DNA of 64,000 nucleotides from an uncultured Oscillospiraceae bacterium (lineage in GTDB: Bacteria > Bacillota > Clostridia > Oscillospirales > Oscillospiraceae). The stretch spans positions 138,147 through 202,146 of the forward strand of contig CAKTPO010000002.1 of assembly GCA_934591845.1 (NCBI GenBank), in the 5' to 3' direction. Under the pieces are notes generated by a model, which saw only the letters and a list, made by a program, of their open reading frames with translations, made no database searches and was not told the DNA's origin. Positions 43,811 through 52,562 of the stretch are shown piece by piece (the first letter of the stretch is position 1; every line of letters begins with the position of its first letter). Position numbers and translations under genes: made by a program.

Positions 43811-44172
43811 TACTCCTCCCCTGCTTCATCGATCATCTTCCGGACCAGCATCCGTTCTTCATCCGACAAGGGGCGGCTTCTGGAAAATGCCGCCAGAAAT
43901 GCCGGGAAAGAGCCTTGAAATGCGGTGTCCACGAATTGCTCACTCTGCATGGAATAAAACTGTTCCCTGGAAATAAGGGATGTGACCGTTCCGTTGTTGT
44001 TCTGAAACAGTCCCTTGTCGCAAAGCCTACGAAGGACGGTATGCACCGTTGTCCGTTTCCATTGTAGCTCCTCCCCTGCCAGTTTTACAAGGGTGGAAGA
44101 AGATACCGGTTCGTTCTTCCAAATCATATCCGCAAAGCGGGATTCTACTACACCGAGCTGTATTTCATTCAT
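43810..44172 (-). CDS. BlaI/MecI-family repressor (first copy)
   Basis: 120 residues. A winged helix (residues 1-75: LGVVESRFADMIWKNEPVSS, WKRTTVHTVLRRLCDKGLF) precedes a C-terminal dimerisation helix pair (FPAFLAAFSRSRPLSDEE). BlaI dimers bind operators until cut by their BlaR1 protease. AAAGGAGG precedes ATG 44172. Two operators lie in its promoter region, indicating autoregulation, and the BlaR1-glycosidase gene follows in the same transcript. Confidence 0.92.
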   Translation of the reverse strand: MNEIQLGVVESRFADMIWKNEPVSSSTLVKLAGEELQWKRTTVHTVLRRLCDKGLFQNNNGTVTSLISREQFYSMQSEQFVDTAFQGSFPAFLAAFSRSRPLSDEERMLVRKMIDEAGEE

Positions 44173-44194
44173 TTTGATGATTCCTCCTTTTTGG

Positions 44195-44238
44195 GACTAC
44201 ATAACGTAGTCTATACTTAAAGACTACACTATGTAGTC
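44195..44238. promoter_or_regulatory. Paired BlaI-type operators of the first locus
   Basis: Two 17-base palindromes, GACTAC-N5-GTAGTC at 44195-44211 and 44222-44238, 27 bases centre to centre. The sequence around them (TTGGG ... CCCAA) makes the whole block symmetric. A minus-strand TTGACT-N17-TAGTCT overlaps the upstream copy. Confidence 0.82.
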
Positions 44239-44368
44239 CCAAAAGTCAAGACTTTTTTTCAAAACCGTTTCTAAAAGGGGCTGCATAAGAATTTGCCAGG
44301 AAAACATAGCGTTTTCCTGGCAAATTCAAGAACCCTTTGGCGGTTTTGTGGTTCTATTGGCAGCACAT

Positions 44369-46141
44369 TTATTGAACACTGCACCCAAGAATGGCCCTGC
44401 ATTTATCCAGATTGGGAATCAGAACCTTGTGGGGACGGCCAAGTAGGTCAATTTCCGTTTCTTCTGAGGAGGTTCTATCGGGGCATTGGGCAACTGTGAC
44501 CCGATAGGAGGAGTGCCCATTGAGCCATTGTTCCCGATAGTCTTCCAATTGGGAGTTTTCTAAATCTGTTTCCAAAAGAGGAAGAACAGCCTCCAGCAAT
44601 TGGGAAAATTGCTCCCCAGAAAGCTTCCGACAGGCATCTAAAACCGTGGAAATTACCGTGGCATTCCTCTCTGAACGGCGGTACAGGCTTTCGTCCGGAA
44701 GAAAAAGATACCGATAAGCGAATGCAGCCTTACCGTTTAAGTGATATGTTCCCTCCGAATGATTATCCAGTGAAATTTGTTTCTCGGACAGGCAGCCTAT
44801 TTCATCGTCTTCCAGTGGCAGATCAATACCGCCAAGGGCATCAACAATGCCAATGAATACATCTGGACTTAGTTCCACGCTTCCATCAATAGATATGCCA
44901 AGATTCTCTGTAATGCCTTTGCTCAAAAACGGCCCGCCATGATCTTCATCATTCCAGGCACGTCCCAAAGCGTGGGCAATATTCAAAGTTGTTTGTCCAA
45001 CGGCATGAACTGTTTTAGAATCGGAATAGTTACCGAATTCCATATATGTCCAGGCAGGAAATACATAAAAATTCCATGTCTTGGTATTTGAATCTATAGA
45101 CGTCAAAACTATAGAACCTGCGTTTTTGATCTCAGTGCCATCCTTTAGCACAGTAGTATATTGACCAATGACAAGCAATCCAGGGCTTTTCGGTGCAGCA
45201 TGGACAGGAGCAGTCAAAAAGCCAACGCCAATTGCCGCAATGACGAGAATGCTCAGAGCTGTGTGCCATGCTGTTGGCCGTTTATAGCGGACAATGCTGG
45301 TAATGCGGTGCTTCACGTTCTTCTCTCCGAAAGCCAACGGTGCGGCTATCGCAGTTTTCTGGCCGCTGTAGCGCAAAAGGACCCTGGAATAAACCATCTT
45401 TTGCGAAACGGTCATATTCCGAATGACCGCTTCATCACAGGCAACCTCAATATCACGGCAAAAAACAAAATAGGCAACCCATATCATAGGGTGAAACCAA
45501 TACAGCGACAACAGAAAGAAACCCAATGGCTTCCACAGATAGTCCTTCCGCCTCAGATGCGCTTGTTCGTGGGCAAGGATAAAGGGCAATTCCTCTAGCT
45601 TCAGGCAGGATGGAAGATATATATTGGGCTTGAGCAGACCGAAAACAAAAGGTTCCTCAATGTAATCACAGGAATAGAGCCTGGGACCGACAGCCAAGGA
45701 AGCGGACAGTCTTCTTTTTGTAGCGATGCTCCACCCAACAGCATAAACGGACATTCCGGCAAATCCAACGAGCCATACAAAAGAAAGCATACCAAGCATA
45801 TCAAAGGCAACCTCGGAAGAAGTCTGCGGCTCTAGTCTCAGATTTTGCAGCAATGCTAAATCAGGCACAAGAGCGGTTTCGACTCTCTCAGGGGATAATC
45901 GAGCGGATGTTTCCGGAGTCGGATAAAAGGTCTCCTGTTCGATAGGAGCTGATGTTGGAAGAACACAAAGAGGACTTTCGATGCTGACTGGGGCAATCAG
46001 GCGAACCGCTAGGAGGACCCACAGGAAGCAGGAGACCGTTCTGGATTTTCGTGAAAGAAACAGGTGCGCGAGCAAAATCACCGGCAGCAGCCAGGCGGCG
46101 GAGATGCTGTTGTTCAGTAGCCATAAAAACAGTTCTTTCAT
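44369..46141 (-). CDS. BlaR1-type M56 metalloprotease fused to a degenerate LCP domain
   Basis: 590 residues. The M56 part has HEQAH (191-195) and CRDIEVACDE (228-237), with a last membrane helix at 294-310. Residues 320-530 align with LCP (LytR-CpsA-Psr) ligases: LLVIGQ, IVLTSID, FIGIVDALGGIDLP, GTYHLNGKAAFAYRY. Compared with the intact LCP protein encoded next door, the catalytic positions are changed: GQD to GQY, NADT to NAGS, LRDTY to PAWTY, GATKL to GQTTL. The fold is kept while the active site is lost, which suggests a binding sensor. It is divergent from a second blaI. Confidence 0.85.
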   Translation of the reverse strand: MKELFLWLLNNSISAAWLLPVILLAHLFLSRKSRTVSCFLWVLLAVRLIAPVSIESPLCVLPTSAPIEQETFYPTPETSARLSPERVETALVPDLALLQNLRLEPQTSSEVAFDMLGMLSFVWLVGFAGMSVYAVGWSIATKRRLSASLAVGPRLYSCDYIEEPFVFGLLKPNIYLPSCLKLEELPFILAHEQAHLRRKDYLWKPLGFFLLSLYWFHPMIWVAYFVFCRDIEVACDEAVIRNMTVSQKMVYSRVLLRYSGQKTAIAAPLAFGEKNVKHRITSIVRYKRPTAWHTALSILVIAAIGVGFLTAPVHAAPKSPGLLVIGQYTTVLKDGTEIKNAGSIVLTSIDSNTKTWNFYVFPAWTYMEFGNYSDSKTVHAVGQTTLNIAHALGRAWNDEDHGGPFLSKGITENLGISIDGSVELSPDVFIGIVDALGGIDLPLEDDEIGCLSEKQISLDNHSEGTYHLNGKAAFAYRYLFLPDESLYRRSERNATVISTVLDACRKLSGEQFSQLLEAVLPLLETDLENSQLEDYREQWLNGHSSYRVTVAQCPDRTSSEETEIDLLGRPHKVLIPNLDKCRAILGCSVQ

Positions 46142-46388
46142 AATGATCCTCTCTCATAATTATCGATTGTTTTACGGAGTTGCTCCGACAACCTTTTGCA
46201 AATGCAGTTCTAAAGCGAAAAATGTTATAATGACAAGCAATGAACTGTAGCCAGAGTTTTGTTGTATATAAGCTGCTCATTCTCAGTTTATAACAGATGA
46301 ACACAACTGTCAAGAAGTTTTTGTAGAGCATTCAGGGATGCTAAATATCCTGAGTTTTTCTAAATATACATTTCGTTTCTGAATAATC

Positions 46389-46417
46389 TTGACAAATCTG
46401 TCTATTGAATATAGAAT
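46389..46417 (+). promoter_or_regulatory. Promoter of the second blaI and LCP gene
   Basis: TTGACA (46389-46394), a 17-base spacer and TAGAAT (46412-46417). The 315-base gap to the divergent BlaR1-LCP gene holds no gene. Confidence 0.7.
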
Positions 46418-46440
46418 ATAATAGTCTATACAAAGTAGAC
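46400..46440. promoter_or_regulatory. Paired BlaI-type operators of the second locus
   Basis: Two inverted repeats, TCTAT-N5-ATAGA inside 46400-46416 and GTCTA-N7-TAGAC at 46424-46440, 24 bases apart, cover the spacer, -10 and start of the blaI promoter. The half-site GTCTA differs from GACTA at the first locus. Confidence 0.72.
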
Positions 46441-46456
46441 GAAAGGAGCAATAAAA

Positions 46457-46816
46457 ATGGATGAATATCGTCTTGGAGAAGTGGAATCAAGATTTGCGGA
46501 AATCATCTGGTCGAATGAACCTCTTTCTTCCAGGCATCTGGCGGACCTGGCCTTTGAGCAACTAAACTGGAAGCGCACAACGACCTATACTGTTTTGAAA
46601 CGACTGTGTGAGCGCGGACTATTTCAAAATCAGGGCGGCACTGTATCCGCTTTGGTCACTCGGGAGGAGTTTTTGGCCCATCGGAGCGAACAATTTCTGG
46701 ACGAAGCCTTTCAGGGGTCGCTTCCTGCTTTTATGGCGGCATTCAGCAGCCGAAAAAAGCTCTCCGAAACGGAAATCAAGGAGCTGGAGCAGATCATTGA
46801 CGGAATGCGGGAATAA
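46457..46816 (+). CDS. BlaI/MecI-family repressor (second copy)
   Basis: 119 residues, clearly paralogous to the repressor at 43.8-44.2 kb (LGEVESRFAEIIWSNEPLSS, WKRTTTYTVLKRLCERGLFQ). GAAAGGAGC precedes the ATG. The recognition helix region differs slightly (TTTYTVLKRL against TTVHTVLRRL), consistent with the different operator half-sites. The LCP gene follows 15 bases later and is probably under its control; the matching sensor protease is the divergent BlaR1-LCP protein. Confidence 0.92.
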   Translation: MDEYRLGEVESRFAEIIWSNEPLSSRHLADLAFEQLNWKRTTTYTVLKRLCERGLFQNQGGTVSALVTREEFLAHRSEQFLDEAFQGSLPAFMAAFSSRKKLSETEIKELEQIIDGMRE

Positions 46817-46831
46817 AAGGAGGATAAATCA

Positions 46832-47968
46832 ATGAAAAAAAGCGGCCGATTTCTGGCACGGCAAAAATCAAAGAAATCAGTATGGATCAAGGCCTTGGCA
46901 GTGGTACTGCTTGCGGCCCTACTCCTGGGCGCAATTGGTGTCAGTTTTGCTTATTCAAAACTGAATAAAATTCAAAGGGCGCAGGTCGGTTCCAATCAAC
47001 TGACCGATGATGTGTTGGCTGGACTCTTGGCAGAAGATCCTACAGCTTCCTATATAGATGAATCTGAACCTGAATCAACGGATGTAACTATTCCAAAAGA
47101 AACAACTCCGGGCTACGGAAAAATGGGAAAAGTAATCAATGTTCTGTTAATAGGTCAAGATGCCCGCGAAGGAGAAGAAAGCAAAAATGCAGATACGGTC
47201 ATTTTAATTACGATCAACAAGGAAGCCAAGAAAATCACGATGACATCTTTCCTGCGGGACACTTACGTCTCTTTGAATGGCATCAAGGATATCGAAGGAA
47301 AGCCCCGCTACGGTGCAACAAAGCTGACTTTGGTTTATGCAGTCGGCCATCAGTATGGCGGTGATCTGGGTGCCATGTATCTGATGGACCGTGTTATTGA
47401 GAAAAATTTTGGACCGGTTGTGGACCATAATATTGAAGTAAGCATGGACGCCTTTGACACCTGCATCAATGCGCTGGGCGGGGTTACGGTCACTCTGGAT
47501 GAGGACGAAGCCAAATACATGAACAACTACTTCAAGGATTATGACGACCGTTCGTATACAGTTGGGGAGAACCTGGTAGACGGTTGGGCAGCCGAGGTTT
47601 ATGTCAGAATCCGTCACGCAAACTACGGCGACAATGATTTTAACCGGACAGACCGCCAGCGAGCTGTGGTAGCGCAGGTGTTGGAGAAAGTCAAAAATAA
47701 GAGTCTGCTGGAAATCAATAAACTGTTGGACACCTTGCTTCCTTTGGTCCTGACGGATATGACGAATGCGGACATGACCAACTACATTATGGAAATCCTG
47801 CCGCTGCTGCCGGAAATGACACTGGAATCCATTCAATGTCCCAATGAGGATATGGACCGCTGGGGTGAGGTCCGGGATATTTTCAATGATGGACAGCCAC
47901 AGAGCATTCTGAATTTCAATTCCAACAAAGCAAAGGCCATTCTGCTCCCCATTACTGAATGCGATTAA
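46832..47968 (+). CDS. LCP (LytR-CpsA-Psr) family cell-wall polymer ligase
   Basis: 378 residues. One membrane segment (about 21-44) places the enzyme outside the membrane, where LCP proteins transfer undecaprenyl-linked anionic polymers to peptidoglycan. The active-site residues look complete: LLIGQDAREG, NADTVILITI, FLRDTYVSL, GATKLTLVYA, VRIRHANYGDNDFNRTDRQR. AAAGGAGG precedes the ATG. It is downstream of the second blaI, so its level may respond to the BlaR1-LCP sensor. Confidence 0.9.
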   Translation: MKKSGRFLARQKSKKSVWIKALAVVLLAALLLGAIGVSFAYSKLNKIQRAQVGSNQLTDDVLAGLLAEDPTASYIDESEPESTDVTIPKETTPGYGKMGKVINVLLIGQDAREGEESKNADTVILITINKEAKKITMTSFLRDTYVSLNGIKDIEGKPRYGATKLTLVYAVGHQYGGDLGAMYLMDRVIEKNFGPVVDHNIEVSMDAFDTCINALGGVTVTLDEDEAKYMNNYFKDYDDRSYTVGENLVDGWAAEVYVRIRHANYGDNDFNRTDRQRAVVAQVLEKVKNKSLLEINKLLDTLLPLVLTDMTNADMTNYIMEILPLLPEMTLESIQCPNEDMDRWGEVRDIFNDGQPQSILNFNSNKAKAILLPITECD

Positions 47969-48072
47969 GGGAAATGGGTGTTCCGTAAAGAGATAAAAAC
48001 AGAAGCCGGTAAGGAATAGGACATAGAAGCGAAAATGATACAAAAAAACCTGTAGTTTCCGCTTTTTTTATC

Positions 48073-48101
48073 TTTACATTGTGGGCCTTTTTCTGTAGAA
48101 T
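48073..48101 (+). promoter_or_regulatory. Promoter of pfkA
   Basis: TTTACA (48073-48078), a 17-base spacer and TAGAAT (48096-48101), about 40 bases before the start codon. Confidence 0.65.
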
Positions 48102-48140
48102 AAGAGTATGGCTATAAACCCATAAATAGGAGGTTCTATT

Positions 48141-49112
48141 ATGAGCGTTAGAAGAATTGGTGTTCTGACCAGTGGCGGCGATGCCCCCGGCATGAACCCC
48201 TGCGTTCGAGCAGTCGTGCGTACTGCGCTTTATCATGGCGTGGAGTGCTACGGCATTCGCAGAGGCTGGAACGGCCTGATTAGCGGCGACATTGTTCGTC
48301 TGGATGAGAAAAGCGTTGCCCATACCATCAACCGCGGCGGTACGATTCTTTATACTGCCCGCAGCAAGGAATTCATGACGGAAGAAGGTCAGCGACGGGC
48401 TGTCTCTACCTGCAAGTTCCTGGGCCTGGACAGCATCATTGCCATTGGTGGCGACGGTACGTTCCGGGGCGCACTGGCATTGAGCAAATACGGTATCAAC
48501 GTGATTGGCATTCCTGGCACCATTGACAATGATATCAGCTGCACCAATTACTGCATCGGCTTTGACACCGCAGCCAACACCGCTATTGAGTGTATCGATA
48601 AGCTGCGGGACACCATGCAGTCCCATGAGCGTTGCTCTGTTGTCGAAGTCATGGGTCGCAACGCCGGTTATCTGGCAATGTATGTGGGCCTTGCCTGCGG
48701 TGCTACAGCGGTTCTTGTCCCTGAAGAACCTATTGATTTTGAAAAAGATGTCATTGAAAAGATCCGTCAGGCCCGGTTTAATGGCTTTACCCACTATATG
48801 ATCGTTGTAGCCGAGGGTGCCGGAAAAGCAACGGACATTGCAAAGCAAATCAAGGACGCCATTGATCTGGACCCCCGTGTAACGGTGCTGGGTCACATTC
48901 AGCGTGGCGGTTCTCCCTCCGGCAGAGACAGAGTGAATGCCACAAAGATGGGATATTTGGCTGTGGAACTTCTGCTGCAGGGCAAGACGAACCGCATCGT
49001 CTGCACCCACGATGGCAGCTTCTCTGATGTAGATATTGACGAAGGTCTGGCAATGAAGAAGAGCATCCAGCAAATGGAAGTGGATGTTCTGGCCGCTATG
49101 ACCGGTACGTGA
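48141..49112 (+). CDS. pfkA: ATP-dependent 6-phosphofructokinase
   Basis: 323 residues. It phosphorylates fructose 6-phosphate, the control point of glycolysis. Family motifs are VLTSGGDAPGMNPCVRAVVR, IGGDGTFRGA, PGTIDNDI with the catalytic Asp, and EVMGRNAGYLA. The Gly in GGDGT indicates ATP rather than pyrophosphate as donor. AGGAGG precedes ATG 48141. A strong bidirectional terminator follows. Confidence 0.96.
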   Translation: MSVRRIGVLTSGGDAPGMNPCVRAVVRTALYHGVECYGIRRGWNGLISGDIVRLDEKSVAHTINRGGTILYTARSKEFMTEEGQRRAVSTCKFLGLDSIIAIGGDGTFRGALALSKYGINVIGIPGTIDNDISCTNYCIGFDTAANTAIECIDKLRDTMQSHERCSVVEVMGRNAGYLAMYVGLACGATAVLVPEEPIDFEKDVIEKIRQARFNGFTHYMIVVAEGAGKATDIAKQIKDAIDLDPRVTVLGHIQRGGSPSGRDRVNATKMGYLAVELLLQGKTNRIVCTHDGSFSDVDIDEGLAMKKSIQQMEVDVLAAMTGT

Positions 49113-49128
49113 TTTGCAAGCGAAATAT

Positions 49129-49168
49129 AAAAAAGAGCTTACGGTTTTGAAAGCCGTAAGCTCTTTTT
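49129..49168. terminator. Bidirectional terminator between pfkA and xerD
   Basis: Arms AAAAAGAGCTTACGG and CCGTAAGCTCTTTTT with a short loop. The xerD stop codon lies at its edge. Confidence 0.92.
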
Positions 49169-50054
49169 ATGCTTTTGGATGACATTTTTGGTAGACACTT
49201 TTAAGGCGTTGATTGATCATATGGGCGTATACCTGGGTAGATGAAATATCGCTGTGGCCCATAAGCTCCTGTAAGGAGCCCAGGTCGGCACCGTTTTCCA
49301 GCAGATGAACTGCGAAACTGTGGCGCAGTGTATGGGGGGTGATTTCTTTCTCGATACCGGCTTTTGTCTGATAGTGTTTTAGAATTTTCCAAAAGCCCTG
49401 GCGGCTCATACGGGTACCGCCTACGTTGACAAACAGGGCCTGTTCGGTAGCATCCAAAACCATGGTGGAACGAACATCTGTCAGATAGACGGAGAGCGCC
49501 TTTTGAGCGGCGGGATACAAGGGAATCGCACGGGACTTTTTCCCGCTGTGGCATTTTACCATGCCAAGCTCCAGGCTCACATCTTCCACATTCAGGCTAA
49601 TGAGCTCTGTGACCCGCATGCCTGTGGCATACATCAGTTCCAGCATCGCCTTGTCTCTGTAACCCTTTGCATCAATGCAGACGGGCTGGGCCAGAAGCAA
49701 TTCAACTTCTTTACCGGTGAGAATTTGGGGCATTTTCTTTTCGCCCCGTTCCACATGAATATCCGCACTTACAGGGGATGCATCCAGAAAACCGTTGGAG
49801 ACGGCGAAAGTGTAGAAATTCTTCAAACTGGCCAGAGACCTGGACACAGTGGCTCCGGATTTTCCTTGTTCAAATAAATAGGTGAGGTAGTCCTGAATAT
49901 GAACTTGTGTTGCGTTCGCAGCATCAGAAATACCTCCTTCCTGCAGCCAATCAAGAAACTGCCGAATATCTCGCATGTACGACGAGACGGTATTCTCCGA
50001 TGCCTGCCTCACCTGGACGAGATAATTCTCGTAGGCTCGAATAAGATCCAGCAT
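49167..50054 (-). CDS. xerD: Site-specific tyrosine recombinase XerD
   Basis: 295 residues, the standard XerD length. The catalytic set is complete: Arg in ATGMRVTELISL, HTLRHSFAVHLL, MGHSDIS and STQVYAHM. XerD acts at dif to resolve chromosome dimers. The gene is preceded by a small membrane protein gene that may be spoIIM-like, an order seen in clostridia. Confidence 0.92.
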   Translation of the reverse strand: MLDLIRAYENYLVQVRQASENTVSSYMRDIRQFLDWLQEGGISDAANATQVHIQDYLTYLFEQGKSGATVSRSLASLKNFYTFAVSNGFLDASPVSADIHVERGEKKMPQILTGKEVELLLAQPVCIDAKGYRDKAMLELMYATGMRVTELISLNVEDVSLELGMVKCHSGKKSRAIPLYPAAQKALSVYLTDVRSTMVLDATEQALFVNVGGTRMSRQGFWKILKHYQTKAGIEKEITPHTLRHSFAVHLLENGADLGSLQELMGHSDISSTQVYAHMINQRLKSVYQKCHPKA

Positions 50055-50072
50055 GAACCGAAGTACCTATCC

Positions 50073-50579
50073 TTATTTAGAATCTATCAGAAATGCCACA
50101 AAGGGCATCACCAACCAAAAATCTGTAAGGCTAACTATAGCGGCAACAGTCAAGCATAGAAATAAATCCAAGCGTCCCCATTGCTCAGACAAAAGTCGGA
50201 GCCAAAACAAGAAAAGAAACGGAAAAAAGAGAAGTTCCGAAAACAACAACATCGGCCACAACAGCCAACCGGCGCAGCCAAAGCGCAGCCGAGTGCTTAT
50301 TGCAGCCCACGCAAACATGGCAGAGCGGATAAAGGCGAAGCCAATCAATCCCTGGGAAGAAAAGCCCCAGCTCAAAGCAGCGGAAAGAAGTACGTCCAAA
50401 ATCGGCAAAAACAGGACAAGCCGGACACCTGACGGAAAAGCAGTTGCCGCCGGAATTTGAGAGTGAAGAACATCGCATCCCACGGCTCCCAACAGAAGGC
50501 CGAGAAGCCAGAAAAAAATCAGTAAACGATACAAGCGCCGACTGCGCATGTCAATGTAGAGCGGGCTGCATTTGCTCAT
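50073..50579 (-). CDS. Membrane protein upstream of xerD, possibly SpoIIM-like
   Basis: 168 residues from ATG 50579; a GTG at 50618 would add 13 residues but has no ribosome site. About five membrane segments are visible (YRLLIFFWLLGLLLGAVGC is the first). Its size, topology and location next to xerD resemble SpoIIM of the engulfment complex, but the sequence is too divergent for me to confirm it. Confidence 0.5.
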   Translation of the reverse strand: MSKCSPLYIDMRSRRLYRLLIFFWLLGLLLGAVGCDVLHSQIPAATAFPSGVRLVLFLPILDVLLSAALSWGFSSQGLIGFAFIRSAMFAWAAISTRLRFGCAGWLLWPMLLFSELLFFPFLFLFWLRLLSEQWGRLDLFLCLTVAAIVSLTDFWLVMPFVAFLIDSK

Positions 50580-50900
50580 AGGTGATTTCCCCGGGGCGCA
50601 GCAAGCCCAAACGGACACATCGGTAACGCTTTTAACATAGACATACTATACTCCGTTTTTTGCAAAAATTCAAGTATTATTAGCCAAAATAGATTTTTTT
50701 GTAGAATTCGCCAATTTTTATGTTAATATTGTTATGTAAACATATTGCATAAACGAACAAAAGTTTTTACCAATTTCAATTATTCGAGCCATATGTTAGA
50801 GAAATGCCTTGTATTTGTATGAAAAATTGCGGCTGCACTTTTTCTTGCAAAACCCCCTGAGAGGTAAACAAAATTTACCCTCAGGCGGATTTTGTGCAAT
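50580..50900. other. Gap of about 320 bases without a gene
   Basis: AT-rich DNA between two minus-strand genes. Apart from a hairpin at its low end I see only A/T-rich promoter-like stretches (around 50680-50750). No frame is supportable. Confidence 0.6.
50855..50885 (-). terminator. Terminator of the TIGR04086-like gene
   Basis: Arms CCTGAG-GGTAAA and TTTACC-CTCAGG; on the minus strand GGGGGTTTTG follows. Confidence 0.65.
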
Positions 50901-51329
50901 TTAACGAAATTGCCTCGATTTTTTATGGCCTTTCCATCCCCTTCCCCTACTTGTGGAGCGAAGGAATGCTACGCCGGAACCCCCAATTATCAGCATTGCC
51001 GTAGGGAAAATCCCTTCAAACTGCCCGCCGAAAAAGAGTGCGGTAACTCCCGTCAGAGTGACCAGATAACACAGTCCTGAAAGAGCAAATACCATGAGCC
51101 GTCGGTGACGGATGCGAGAATAGGCGACAGAACTTCCTGCGGCGGAGGCCAAAAACAGCACGGCCATGACCCCGTAGCCGATAGCTTCTTCCTGAATCAC
51201 CTCCCGACTGACCAGCACAGCCAGAAGGCAACCCAGTAAGACCGTCAGCAGCATTGCGGCCACCACGCCAAAGGCAAGACCCCCAGGTATGCTGGAAGAA
51301 GTCCCTGATGGTTTCTGATTTGTAAGCAT
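50901..51329 (-). CDS. TIGR04086-family membrane protein
   Basis: 142 residues, four membrane segments, with the pattern GLAFGVVAAMLLTVLLG near the start and a basic C-terminal tail (RSTSRGRGWKGHKKSR). This fits the YrzE/TIGR04086 group of Firmicute membrane proteins, function unknown. GGGGAGGGG precedes the ATG. Confidence 0.7.
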   Translation of the reverse strand: MLTNQKPSGTSSSIPGGLAFGVVAAMLLTVLLGCLLAVLVSREVIQEEAIGYGVMAVLFLASAAGSSVAYSRIRHRRLMVFALSGLCYLVTLTGVTALFFGGQFEGIFPTAMLIIGGSGVAFLRSTSRGRGWKGHKKSRQFR

Positions 51330-51464
51330 GCTCCCCTCCCCTTTCTGTAAACTCTATGCGCCCCAATAAAAAACAGAATCGAAGATTTTAACATGGCCGT
51401 CCTGTACTGGCCCTAAAAAATAGAAGCCCGAGACCTTTTGAGACGTTCGGACTTGAATAGAAAA

Positions 51465-51500
51465 ATCCTCCTACCCTTTGTTTGTTGAGGGTAGGAGGAT
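51465..51500 (-). terminator. Terminator of the coaD-side transcript
   Basis: Arms ATCCTCCTACCCT and AGGGTAGGAGGAT, followed on the minus strand by TTTTTC. Confidence 0.88.
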
Positions 51501-51535
51501 CATTTATTTCAGGTATCGGAATACCGGATACAGTG

Positions 51536-52042
51536 TTACATTTCCACATCTACATTTGCGGAGGCTTTGCGCTGCTGCTCCTGGGCTTCAGTGACGGTGC
51601 GGAACTTCATGCGGGTATCCCGGACCTCACTCAGGGCCTTGGAGATGGTATCTTCGGTTTCTTTCAGTGCGGAATCCATATATTCGTTACCGGCTCTGCG
51701 CAGCTGCTCAATGCGGTTCTGGGTCTGGGCGACCAATTCCTCACTGCGTTTTTTTGCTTCCTCATAAATAGCTTCCTTTGTAACAAGCTGCTGGGCCTGC
51801 TCCTGAGCCTGACGCAGGATGCCCTCTGCCTCACGGCGGGCCTGGTTGATCAGTTCGTTTCTGGACTCCACGATGGTACGGGACTGCTTCAGCTCTCCGG
51901 GCATCTGGGCAATCACTTCGTCCAGCATATCCAGCACACGATCCCGTTCCAGAATGCACTTGTCGGCAGCCAGAGGCATGGTTCGCGCATCCTGAACCAT
52001 ATCATAAAGGGAGCCGATGATGTCTTCAATATTGCTGCTCAT
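51536..52042 (-). CDS. Coiled-coil protein resembling ATP synthase subunit B/H or DivIVA
   Basis: 168 residues, almost entirely charged helix (RREAEGILRQAQEQAQQLV, RSEELVAQTQNRIEQLRRAG) with a short N-terminal part (IEDIIGSLYDMVQDA). No membrane segment. Similar proteins in clostridia sit beside coaD and are often named by resemblance to V-type ATPase subunits; the real role is unknown, perhaps cell division or envelope scaffolding. AGGAGG precedes the ATG. Confidence 0.65.
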   Translation of the reverse strand: MSSNIEDIIGSLYDMVQDARTMPLAADKCILERDRVLDMLDEVIAQMPGELKQSRTIVESRNELINQARREAEGILRQAQEQAQQLVTKEAIYEEAKKRSEELVAQTQNRIEQLRRAGNEYMDSALKETEDTISKALSEVRDTRMKFRTVTEAQEQQRKASANVDVEM

Positions 52043-52067
52043 AGTATTCCTCCTAAATTGGCTTTTC

Positions 52068-52562
52068 TCACTTCACTAAGGTGCGTTCCTGCAAACGCCG
52101 ACGAAAATCCCCGATGATTTCTTCCGGGATAAAATCGGTCAGGTCAGCACCATAAGAGCCCAGCTCTTTTACCAGGCTTGAACTCAGATACATGTACTGG
52201 CTGTCAGCGGTTAGAAACATGGTGTCCAAATCCGGGTTGATTTTTCGGTTGATGAGGGCCATCTGGAACTCATTTTCAAAATCCGAACCGGCCCGCAGAC
52301 CCTTGACCACCACACAGCTTCCACGACGTCTGGCGTACTCTGCCAGAAGTTCGCTGGAGCCGTCAACCTCCACATTGGGAAGATCCCGGGTGACACGGCG
52401 GATCAGCTCTACCCGCTCCTCCAAGGAAAACATGGGGTGCTTGCCCGCATTGACCATCACGCAGACGATCAGCTTATCAAAAATATTGGCAGCCCGGCGA
52501 ATAATATTCAGGTGGCCGCTGGTGACCGGGTCAAAGCTCCCGGGATAGATTGCTGTTTTCAT
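52068..52562 (-). CDS. coaD: Phosphopantetheine adenylyltransferase
   Basis: 164 residues. It joins 4'-phosphopantetheine to AMP in coenzyme A synthesis. YPGSFDPVTSGHLNII holds the TxGH nucleotide site; the C-terminal signature appears as YMYLSSSLVKEL. The ATG overlaps the rsmD stop (ATGA), the usual rsmD-coaD pair. Confidence 0.96.
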   Translation of the reverse strand: MKTAIYPGSFDPVTSGHLNIIRRAANIFDKLIVCVMVNAGKHPMFSLEERVELIRRVTRDLPNVEVDGSSELLAEYARRRGSCVVVKGLRAGSDFENEFQMALINRKINPDLDTMFLTADSQYMYLSSSLVKELGSYGADLTDFIPEEIIGDFRRRLQERTLVK

